From: Methanosarcina sp.
GTDB taxonomy: Archaea > Halobacteriota > Methanosarcinia > Methanosarcinales > Methanosarcinaceae
Assembly: GCA_013331265.1 (NCBI GenBank)
Contig: DUGS01000071.1
Coordinates: 16,127-24,895 of the forward strand
DNA: 8,769 nucleotides
Direction of reading: 5' to 3'
The translations under genes and the position numbers were made by a program. The notes under the pieces were generated by a model. The model was not told where the DNA came from and did no database searches. It saw nothing but the letters and a program-made list of their open reading frames with translations. Shown here piece after piece: positions 1 to 6,509 of this stretch (within the stretch, counting starts at the first letter, position 1; the number at the start of each line of letters is the position of its first letter).

Positions 1-2355
1 ATCTGATACTTTTTGGGAGTTCTGTCTGGCATCTTTCAGGATAGAGGCTCTTGCTTCCTTTTCAGTATAGATCTTGCCTCCGGTAGCAGCAATGAGAGGT
101 TCAATATCTTTATTGTGCCCTACATCACGGTACTCAAGAGCATAATTTACTGCAAGCGGATAACCGGAAATGTCGTGAATCCCGATATTTACAGGGTTTA
201 CACTTGATTCATATGTGTTTCTACCTGTAAGGGCAAGGTCAAGCTGAGCTCCATCCAGTTTAAGCTGCGGGATTCCCTCATCGTACATAATAAGGGTGAG
301 ACCGGAAGGGGTGCCAAGCCATGTGTCAGGAGCATCGACAACAGCTCCCTCTTCTGCCTGGGGGTTTCCGATTGCCCAGTTAGCCGTACCTGAAATCAGT
401 TTGCTGTTTGACCCGCTATAAAGAGCCGAAGCCCAGCGAGTAGCTTCTCCTCCACCATTATCCGTGGTAAAGGCTGCAACGCGCCCGAGACCAAAGCGCC
501 ACGTGGTAAGCACAGGCTGTCCGGTAACCGTGATAACCAGGCGTTCAGCCCCAGCTTTTGGAGTAACCTGGTTATATCCTGTGACACTCGCGTTAGTAAG
601 GTTTACACCCCTGGTAATGAAATGGTCAGGAGAGTATTCAAGAAGTAAATATGACCCAAGCTCCTCGGGTTCCTCTTCTTTTGGTTCCTCAGCAGGCTCA
701 GAAGGCTTTTCAAATACGATATTTGCCCTCTCACCCATATCGATATGTTGATAGTTGCCTTCAAGCCCGATCTCTTTCATCAGCTTTTCAGCATAGTAGT
801 TTCGGGCCTTGTCAGCCTGAGAGGGAGCAGGAGAGCGGATATGGATAAAGTAAAGGTTTACACCCATGTCCTTCAGCTCCTGTGCAGCCTGAACACTCTT
901 GTCATAAGACGCCTCAATTCCTCCGTCAGAGATTACAATAGCATCAAGCTCACCGTCTTCTTTACCTTCAAGAGCCTGTTTTGCAATCCCAAGCCCCTGG
1001 TCCAGAGATGTTTCAGTCTCATTAGTTGGGGTCAGCTTCGAAACTTTATCTTTTAGAATGGCGAGGTTTTGAGGAAGCCCCATATATACAAACCCACCGG
1101 AAACATCGTAAGCCGCGTTGCCGAATGCTATAACAGCAACATTTGCATCTTTCAGGTTGTCGTTCTCGAGGATCTTAACGGCATTTGAAAGGATATCTGC
1201 CTGAGTCTTGTGAGCAACTGTACTTGGAGAGACGTCAAGGATCAGAACAAGATTTCTACCTCCCTTAAACTCGGAAGGCTTTGAAATCACAGGCAGGACT
1301 TCTTCAAGGGAAGAATTAAGATAGTTTCCGAAGTTGTAAGCCCTATCTCCTCCGACTACAATGAGCCCGCCTCCATTACTGACATAGTTTTTAATTTCTT
1401 TTATCTGAGCCTCGGAAAATGAATTTATATACTGGTTATCAAGAACCAGGACCTTACTATCCGTGATATTCGCAGCTCCGGGATAGCCATTTGCAACCGA
1501 GACTTCGTAAAGGTTGCTCAGGACTTTAGCAAGAGGAGAGCCTGTCTCGCCTGTAACGAGTGTGATTTTAGGTTTGGGGATCACATAAATGGACTTGTAG
1601 AACTCATTATTAATTTCTTTTAAATCCCCTCCGGATATATCACTGATCTTTACACTGATATTATGAGCACCGAGAGTGGTGAAAGCCTGGTTAATCGGAA
1701 TGGTATTATTCCTGGTATTCTGATTGAACTGCCTGCTCTGGGAAATCTGTCCGTCCACAAACACTTCAAGGAAATAACTGACGCTCTGTTCTGACGCCTG
1801 GCGGACAACTATATCAAACTCGTTCTGGTTGTCCACGACCACTTTCTTGTCCCCTGTAATCTCAACACTGAGGTCGTTTGATTCAAGCTCTGGCTGGACA
1901 AGATAGACCGTAGTATTTGTTTCTTTTGCAAATTCCAGAGCTTCCGTCAAATCCTTTCCAGAGTTGCTGTTTCCATCGGTAACAAGCACTATCTGGTTCC
2001 CAAGCCCGGAGTACTGAGTCACAGCATCCCCTAGAGTGGTCTTTTCCCCGGTCAGCTGCATGAGAATGGTAGGGGTATTTGCCGTAAGAGACTCATACAG
2101 ATCGGTACCTGCCCCTTCAGGGAAAATCCCCATACTTGCAGTCTGGTCCTGAACAAGCACGAGTGAAGGATCTTCTTCACTGGTGGTCTGGGTAACCGTT
2201 GTATAGGGTGAAGCCAGGGCAAGGACAAGGAGAATGGCAACAAGCATTCTCCATTCCACAATTTTTGTTTTAGTCTTCCGCAGGAGATAAAAACCAGCAA
2301 CAACGACTGGAATAATGAGCAAGAGCATCTCAGGGCTTTCAAGGGAGATATTCAC
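1..2355 (-). CDS. Large membrane protein with two vWA domains and a GATase1-like domain (partial, C-terminus off the left edge)
   Basis: The frame is open from a GTG at 2355 to base 1 (785 codons, no stop), so the 3' end is outside the window. The GTG overlaps the upstream stop as GTGA, and a strong Shine-Dalgarno (GGAGG, 8 nt upstream) supports this start. Visible order: membrane helices at about 10-24 and 36-50 with a basic loop (RKTKTK) between them; a first vWA domain with an imperfect MIDAS (DQTAS at 70-74, TDG at 126-128); a beta-rich stretch at about 160-255; a GATase1-like fold at about 262-356 (GGGLIVVGG, LPV); a second vWA with a complete MIDAS (DVSPS at 374-378, T449, D477); a Glu/Pro-rich linker at 549-566; and a region with GRVAAFTTD at 624-632, typical of the C-terminal part of such GATase-like proteins. 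There is no cysteine in 785 residues, so no amidotransferase nucleophile. The positive-inside rule puts residues 51 onward outside the cell. The substrate is unknown. Confidence 0.9.
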   Translation of the reverse strand, partial: MNISLESPEMLLLIIPVVVAGFYLLRKTKTKIVEWRMLVAILLVLALASPYTTVTQTTSEEDPSLVLVQDQTASMGIFPEGAGTDLYESLTANTPTILMQLTGEKTTLGDAVTQYSGLGNQIVLVTDGNSNSGKDLTEALEFAKETNTTVYLVQPELESNDLSVEITGDKKVVVDNQNEFDIVVRQASEQSVSYFLEVFVDGQISQSRQFNQNTRNNTIPINQAFTTLGAHNISVKISDISGGDLKEINNEFYKSIYVIPKPKITLVTGETGSPLAKVLSNLYEVSVANGYPGAANITDSKVLVLDNQYINSFSEAQIKEIKNYVSNGGGLIVVGGDRAYNFGNYLNSSLEEVLPVISKPSEFKGGRNLVLILDVSPSTVAHKTQADILSNAVKILENDNLKDANVAVIAFGNAAYDVSGGFVYMGLPQNLAILKDKVSKLTPTNETETSLDQGLGIAKQALEGKEDGELDAIVISDGGIEASYDKSVQAAQELKDMGVNLYFIHIRSPAPSQADKARNYYAEKLMKEIGLEGNYQHIDMGERANIVFEKPSEPAEEPKEEEPEELGSYLLLEYSPDHFITRGVNLTNASVTGYNQVTPKAGAERLVITVTGQPVLTTWRFGLGRVAAFTTDNGGGEATRWASALYSGSNSKLISGTANWAIGNPQAEEGAVVDAPDTWLGTPSGLTLIMYDEGIPQLKLDGAQLDLALTGRNTYESSVNPVNIGIHDISGYPLAVNYALEYRDVGHNKDIEPLIAATGGKIYTEKEARASILKDARQNSQKVSD

Positions 2356-4229
2356 AGCTCACCCCTCCCGCGGACGATAAGGATTTCAAGCAGCATAAGC
2401 AGGAACAGAATTCCTATAAGATAATTGGTAATATCATTTTTTGCAGTATAGGTATCGGACCTGACAAGCCTGGGCTCATCCTTTTCAACTGAACGGCTGA
2501 TAAGTTCCGAGGCGTCTACTGTAGTATTTGATTCCCTGTCATCATACAGATTGACTGCAATCCTCTTGCCGGAAACTTCGTATATTCCCACCTCGTCGTA
2601 AAGCAAACTGTTTGCTGTCATGGTCTTTGTAGGAGTACGGATTTCCTGTGTTTTTGAAAGGGACGTCAGGGTACCTGTTTCAAGGTTGTACTCTGAAATA
2701 TCACCGATGCCTCCGAGCCATTCAACGAGTTTTATCCAGAAGACCGGATACTCAGGCAGGTTATGGAAATTGTTCCAGGCTCCGTCGCCGAGCTCGTCAT
2801 CAAGCCCCATATAGAAGATAGTCCCTTTACCTGCCTGCCAGTAACTCAGCATAGGAATACCGGTTTCCGTGGCTACCAGGGTTGTAGAACCTGTCCTTTC
2901 AGTTGCGTTCATGTATTTGTGGACCGAGATTTCTTCAAATTTCATATCCTGTGTGATACTGCTCTTGAGAGTTTCTTCAACCTCAAGCCCGTTTTTCGCC
3001 TCTTCAATTCCTATAGGTTTTACAGGCAGGAGTTTAACAAGGTCAACCTCGGTATTATCAGGGGCAAGGGCTTCACTTGCAATAAAGACCGCATTGCCTC
3101 CATTCCGCACGTAAGTTTCTATGCTTTCCACAGAGCTGTTAGCAATCGGAGTTTGTTTCTGGGCAAGCACGACAAGGGTATAATTATTAAGGGAAGAAGG
3201 CACAGATTTCCGGATTTCCAGGTCAATGTTAGGGAGCAATGAGAGTGCTGTTTTTGAAGGCAGCTTTCCATTATCCGTAACATAGAGGATGCGCTGTCCT
3301 GAAGTATCCGGGATGGAAATATAAGCCCTGTTATCAACATCCAGGTCATCATCAACATTTAGACTGATTGTAGTAACACCGGGCCCCAGGTTTGCAAGTG
3401 TGAACTGGTTTGTGCCGCCTGCAGGGACATCAAGAGTAAATGACTTGGAAGCATTTCCCGAAGTCCCTCTCCCTGTACTAATTTCAACGGTTTTACTTTC
3501 GCTCCTGTAGTTTTTGACCACACCTGTATAGCCGTATTTTCCATCAGTAGCTTCAATCCAGCCGTTAATGATTCCTATATTTTCTGCAGGCTTTCCGACC
3601 TTTACGAAATTAACCTCAAGACCGTAGGACTCAGCCAGGTTTTTGGAAGATACAGGGTCATCTCCTGCCCAATTCGTAAAGTCTGAGATGACAATTATCC
3701 TGCCCCCTTCTTTAGAGAGGAGGCGCATGCCCGTAGAAATAGCTGCAGACAGATCTGCAGTGCCAGCTCCGGGTTTGACCTTATTAAAGATTTCTCCGGC
3801 AGCCGAAGCGCTTCCGCCTTCAAGGGCAAGCTGGGGAGTGTTGGAAGCAAGGATTATGCTGTTTTTCTTGCTCACATAACTGTCAGCAATTTTAACTGCA
3901 TCTTCAAAACGGGAATCTACATGCATACTTGCCGAAGTATCCAGGACAAGTACCGTATGCTCTCCGCTAAGGGGCTCTTCTGAGGTATAATAGTAACCTG
4001 CCGCACCAATGGAAAGAAGTATCAGCATAAGGAGCTGGATCAGGAAAAGAGGGTCACGCACAACTTTTGTAAGAGAAGCATAAACCCTCTTTCGTTCCCT
4101 ATCAAGTTTGAGGACAAACATCAATGAGGGAATTGAAAGCACAGCCGGCTTTGGGCGGAGCATGTAAATAATAATAAGCGGGATGACACTCAGGAGAGCG
4201 ATAAGAGCAAGGGGGGTTTGAAAAGGCAT
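2352..4229 (-). CDS. BatA-like membrane protein: BatA N-terminal region, vWA domain, GATase-like region, C-terminal helix
   Basis: This 625-residue protein begins with the pattern of the BatA/aerotolerance N-terminal family: a helix at about 6-23, RPKP, then a conserved IPSL at 33-36 and a second helix at about 61-81. A vWA domain follows with a full MIDAS: DTSAS at 97-101, T157 and D183. Residues about 310-500 resemble the GATase1-like fold of larger vWA proteins (YVRNGGNAVFIAS, LLPV at 400-403, GKGTIFYMGLDD), but the active-site cysteine is missing; the whole protein has none. A helix at about 601-618 and a basic tail anchor the C-terminus. The basic first loop should be cytoplasmic, placing 82-600 outside, where five N-X-S/T sequons lie (N259, N349, N364, N441, N568). 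The ATG is 3 nt after the DUF58 stop, with GGAG upstream; the stop overlaps the next GTG. It probably acts with MoxR and DUF58 as a metal-ion-dependent scaffold; this role is inferred from context. Confidence 0.93.
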   Translation of the reverse strand: MPFQTPLALIALLSVIPLIIIYMLRPKPAVLSIPSLMFVLKLDRERKRVYASLTKVVRDPLFLIQLLMLILLSIGAAGYYYTSEEPLSGEHTVLVLDTSASMHVDSRFEDAVKIADSYVSKKNSIILASNTPQLALEGGSASAAGEIFNKVKPGAGTADLSAAISTGMRLLSKEGGRIIVISDFTNWAGDDPVSSKNLAESYGLEVNFVKVGKPAENIGIINGWIEATDGKYGYTGVVKNYRSESKTVEISTGRGTSGNASKSFTLDVPAGGTNQFTLANLGPGVTTISLNVDDDLDVDNRAYISIPDTSGQRILYVTDNGKLPSKTALSLLPNIDLEIRKSVPSSLNNYTLVVLAQKQTPIANSSVESIETYVRNGGNAVFIASEALAPDNTEVDLVKLLPVKPIGIEEAKNGLEVEETLKSSITQDMKFEEISVHKYMNATERTGSTTLVATETGIPMLSYWQAGKGTIFYMGLDDELGDGAWNNFHNLPEYPVFWIKLVEWLGGIGDISEYNLETGTLTSLSKTQEIRTPTKTMTANSLLYDEVGIYEVSGKRIAVNLYDDRESNTTVDASELISRSVEKDEPRLVRSDTYTAKNDITNYLIGILFLLMLLEILIVRGRGEL

Positions 4230-4232
4230 TTT

Positions 4233-5114
4233 TTAGCGTCTCCTTCTCCTGATTGTATGGTAGAAAGCATTAAAGACAGGAGTATCGGTTGTAAAAGTGT
4301 AGAACTCGGCTCCGACTTTCATACAGGTTTTTTTAATTCTTGCACTGTGGTCGTCAAGCTTCTTGATGTAGCGTTCCTTGAACTTATCACTTATATAAGT
4401 CCTTATTTCCTCTCCGGTTTCAAGGTCTATAAGCTTGCTGTTGCCCTGAAGAGGGAGCACTTTTTCCGTAGGGTCGAGCACCTGTATGACAATAAGGTCA
4501 TGGTCGGAAAGCCTGTACAGGGCTGTTTCTATTGCCTCAGGCTCCTGCATAAAGTCGGAAATAAGGATTACAAGGGACCTGGACTTAATTTCCCGGCTGT
4601 ACTTTATAACAGCTTCCCCTATGGAAGTCTTTCCGGAAAGCTCAAGTTCGCTGAGCCGGTCGATTGCCCGCATAAGGTTCTTCCTGCCCCTGCTGGGTTT
4701 ATTGATATCAATTTCATCCGTAAAAGTGGAAATGGCAAACCTGTCATTATATTTGGTCACCATATAAGCAAAGCCTGCAGCAAGCATGGCGGAATACTCG
4801 AATTTTGAGGTCCCTTTTTCGGGATAGTCCATACTTTTGCTGGCGTCCAGAAGGATATGGGTTGTAAGGGTCTTTTCTTCCTCAAACTGCCTTACATAGA
4901 GCTTTTCAGTCCTCGCATAAGCCTTCCAGTCTATATCTTTCAAAGCATCGCTTGAGTCGTATTCCCTGAACCCGATAGTATCGATACCGTGTCCGCTTCG
5001 GGTTGACGGACGGTTTCCGGCATAGACCGTAGATACCCTCTTCCTCACCGAAAAAGTAAAGCGGTCAAGCTGCTTGAAAAAGTCCGTTTCGATTTTTTGT
5101 TTTGTGCGAGTCAT
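4233..5114 (-). CDS. DUF58 family protein with vWA-like domain, soluble form
   Basis: This 293-residue protein carries the DUF58 signature FREYDSSDALKDIDWKAYAR at 49-68, followed by LYVRQFEEE at 72-80. A vWA-type fold has all MIDAS elements: DASKS at 90-94, T163 (GKTS) and D187 (ILISDF). Bacterial DUF58 proteins often start with two membrane helices. This one has none and ends in a run of five arginines (289-293), so a cytoplasmic location is likely. DUF58 genes usually sit next to moxR, and the family is thought to be a partner or adaptor of the MoxR ATPase; that is family knowledge, not shown here. The Shine-Dalgarno is weak (GGTTGA, 9 nt before the ATG), and the last bases of a coding-like 43-codon frame lie just upstream, so translation may depend on coupling. 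The stop is 3 nt from the next start. Confidence 0.95.
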   Translation of the reverse strand: MTRTKQKIETDFFKQLDRFTFSVRKRVSTVYAGNRPSTRSGHGIDTIGFREYDSSDALKDIDWKAYARTEKLYVRQFEEEKTLTTHILLDASKSMDYPEKGTSKFEYSAMLAAGFAYMVTKYNDRFAISTFTDEIDINKPSRGRKNLMRAIDRLSELELSGKTSIGEAVIKYSREIKSRSLVILISDFMQEPEAIETALYRLSDHDLIVIQVLDPTEKVLPLQGNSKLIDLETGEEIRTYISDKFKERYIKKLDDHSARIKKTCMKVGAEFYTFTTDTPVFNAFYHTIRRRRR

Positions 5115-5123
5115 TCTGGATCG

Positions 5124-5255
5124 TCAACCGAAAAGCCCGGTTCTGCCGGACCTGGAAAAACCTGGGGGTTTTAATTTTTTCTTATATCCTGCACGGTAAT
5201 CTCTAAGAACCTGCTCGATTACAGGTATTTCAGATTCCAGCAGGTTTACAAACTC
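5124..5255 (-). other. Coding-like 43-codon open frame without a standard start, just upstream of the DUF58 gene
   Basis: Between moxR and the DUF58 gene a frame is open from just after a TGA (5258-5256) to a TGA at 5126-5124, 9 nt before the DUF58 start. It reads like protein (…IPVIEQVLRDYRAGYKKK… and …PPGFSRSGRTGLFG) with codons similar to the neighbouring genes. It has no ATG, GTG or TTG. An ATG lies just upstream at 5259-5257 but is shifted by one base. It could be a decayed or frameshifted small gene, a gene using a rare start, or chance. I do not recognise the peptide. Confidence 0.3.
5208..5246. repeat. 8-bp inverted repeat in the moxR-DUF58 spacer
   Basis: AACCTGCT at 5208-5215 pairs exactly with AGCAGGTT at 5239-5246 across 23 nt. 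It lies inside the coding-like frame at 5124-5255. It could form a hairpin in the intercistronic mRNA; no U-tract follows closely. Confidence 0.4.
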
Positions 5256-5273
5256 TCATTTCTAGGGTGTTTT

Positions 5274-5325
5274 ACCGGCTTCATTTTACTTTCTTTATTA
5301 CCGGCTTCATTTTATCTTCTTTATT
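5274..5325. repeat. 26-bp tandem duplication over the moxR stop
   Basis: Two adjacent 26-bp units (5274-5299 and 5300-5325) match at 24 positions; the first 15 bases (ACCGGCTTCATTTTA) are identical. The right-hand unit contains the last moxR codons and its stop, and the left-hand unit lies just past the gene, so the 3' end of moxR appears duplicated into the spacer. Confidence 0.85.
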
Positions 5326-6281
5326 ATTTCTTCAATGGCCTGGTCGGGGGTCATCCCGCTTCTTTCGGCTTCAAAGGTAAGGATCAGCCTGTGGCGGAGG
5401 ACAGGGTAAGCCATGTAATCAATATCCTCCTTGCTCACGAAGTTCCTGCCCTGTATAAGTGCCCTTGCCTTTGCTGCAAGGATTAAGCCGATGGATGCAC
5501 GGGGAGAAGCACCGTACTCAATGTGCTCTTTGTCTTTGCGTGTCATTGCCACAATATTAAGGACGCGCTCCTTGAGTTCTTCCGAAATAGGGACCTGCCG
5601 GGTAAGTTTCTGTAAATCAAGAAGTGTGGATTTGTCCAGCCCCTTGGTGATCTTCGGGGCCTCTGACTTCGTGTACCGGTTTATAATCTCCATTTCTTCT
5701 TCATAGGTAGGATAGTCTACAAGGATCTTCAAGAGGAAGCGGTCTAACTGGGCTTCGGGAAGGGGATAAGTTCCCTCCATTTCTATGGGGTTCTGGGTAG
5801 CAAGAATAAAGAATGGTCGGTCGAGCAGGAAGGTATCGTTTCCGACCGTCACCTGTTTTTCCTGCATGGCTTCAAGCAGGGCGGACTGGGTTTTAGGTGA
5901 AGCACGGTTGATTTCATCTGCAAGCACGATGTTTGCAAAGACAGGTCCGGGTTCAAATTTGAACTCTTTTTTGTTGTCTTTCTCCTGAATCACATTAGTC
6001 CCTGTAATGTCAGAAGGCATAAGGTCAGGAGTACACTGAATTCTGCTGAACTTCAGGTTCATCGCCTTTGAGATCGTGGAGATCATCAGAGTTTTTCCAA
6101 GCCCGGGATTGCTCTCCACAAGGGCATGCCCTTCACAGAGGATTGAGATTATGATCTCTTCTACAACCCTGTTCTGACCCACTATTACATTTCCTATCTC
6201 TTCAAAGAAACTTTTGAAAATCCTGCCTGCGTTCTGGTAGGTCGTTAAGGCCTGCCCTGAATCGGTATTAGTCTCATTCAT
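5307..6281 (-). CDS. moxR: MoxR family AAA+ ATPase
   Basis: This 324-residue protein has the full MoxR layout: a Walker A loop SNPGLGKT at 57-64, Walker B IVLADE at 118-123 followed by INRASPKTQSALLEAMQE, sensor 1 ATQNP at 161-165 with N164, the family motif EGTYPLPEAQLDRF at 169-182, sensor 2 SPRAS at 259-263, and a C-terminal lid region. The length is normal for the family. MoxR ATPases couple ATP hydrolysis to maturation or remodelling of protein complexes, usually with vWA-domain partners, and three vWA proteins follow here. Oddity: the first glycine of the P-loop consensus is Ser57. The start is backed by GGGTGA 7 nt upstream. A 26-bp tandem duplication covers the last codons and the stop. 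The symbol denotes the family; orthology to the methanol-oxidation gene is not implied. Confidence 0.96.
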   Translation of the reverse strand: MNETNTDSGQALTTYQNAGRIFKSFFEEIGNVIVGQNRVVEEIIISILCEGHALVESNPGLGKTLMISTISKAMNLKFSRIQCTPDLMPSDITGTNVIQEKDNKKEFKFEPGPVFANIVLADEINRASPKTQSALLEAMQEKQVTVGNDTFLLDRPFFILATQNPIEMEGTYPLPEAQLDRFLLKILVDYPTYEEEMEIINRYTKSEAPKITKGLDKSTLLDLQKLTRQVPISEELKERVLNIVAMTRKDKEHIEYGASPRASIGLILAAKARALIQGRNFVSKEDIDYMAYPVLRHRLILTFEAERSGMTPDQAIEEIIKKIK

Positions 6282-6349
6282 TTCTGCTTCACCCTTTGAA
6301 TCGCTGTTTTTAGCGGGTCCCGATGCCCGCTCTGCTGAACCTTGTCCAT
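6278..6349 (-). other. Candidate 23-codon leader ORF overlapping the moxR start
   Basis: A small frame starts at ATG 6349 (MDKVQQSGHR…) and ends in a TGA that shares ATGA with the moxR start, the classic arrangement for translational coupling. GAAGGA stands directly against the ATG, a spacing too short for a good ribosome site. A second frame through the same stretch is also open, which weakens the case. It is listed as a candidate only. Confidence 0.2.
6312..6331 (-). promoter_or_regulatory. GC-rich hairpin in the moxR leader
   Basis: AGCGGG and CCCGCT form a perfect 6-bp stem with an 8-nt loop, ending about 30 nt before the moxR ATG. On the minus strand it is followed by A's rather than U's, so it is more likely an mRNA leader structure than a terminator. 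Confidence 0.4.
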
Positions 6350-6373
6350 TCCTTCGACAGAATGTATTTCAAA

Positions 6374-6388
6374 AACAGTCTGACTGTT
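6374..6388. promoter_or_regulatory. Palindrome AACAGTC-T-GACTGTT upstream of moxR
   Basis: A perfect 7-bp inverted repeat with a single central base. Related ACAGT/ACAGC elements lie at 6398-6405 (ACAGCTGT, itself a palindrome) and 6414-6418. It is operator-like, about 95 nt before moxR. No binding protein can be named. Confidence 0.35.
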
Positions 6389-6466
6389 ACTCCAGATACA
6401 GCTGTTAATTTGTACAGTTTGTTATTCAAAAATTGCTTTCCGATAACTTTAGATTAAATGAATACA

Positions 6467-6498
6467 GGTAAGTCTAACTGCGGGTAAGTCTAATTAGG
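6467..6498. repeat. Tandem 16-bp imperfect duplication downstream of the first cassette gene
   Basis: GGTAAGTCTAA occurs at 6467-6477 and again at 6483-6493, period 16, ending 12 nt before the stop codon of the 297-residue gene (6510). The rest of each unit has drifted. Confidence 0.6.
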
Positions 6499-6509
6499 TG
6501 ATTTTTGTA

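Noticed and set aside
262..356. Active class I glutamine amidotransferase
   Set aside because: The fold-level motifs are present but no cysteine exists anywhere in the protein, so the catalytic nucleophile is missing.
2052..2342. 96-codon minus-strand frame
   Set aside because: Overlaps the start of the large double-vWA gene in another frame. The large frame carries membrane helices, MIDAS motifs and a coupled start; this one has no domain.
2763..3242. 159-codon open frame on the + strand
   Set aside because: Antisense to the BatA-like gene and rich in Phe/Arg/His/Cys in an unnatural pattern; no ribosome site or family features.
4218..4808. 196-codon open frame on the + strand
   Set aside because: It lies wholly opposite the DUF58 gene, whose motifs are unmistakable; its translation has no recognisable domain. 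It is an antisense shadow.
6312..6331. Hairpin as a terminator between the first gene and moxR
   Set aside because: No U-tract on the minus strand; A's follow. The position near the moxR start fits a leader structure better.
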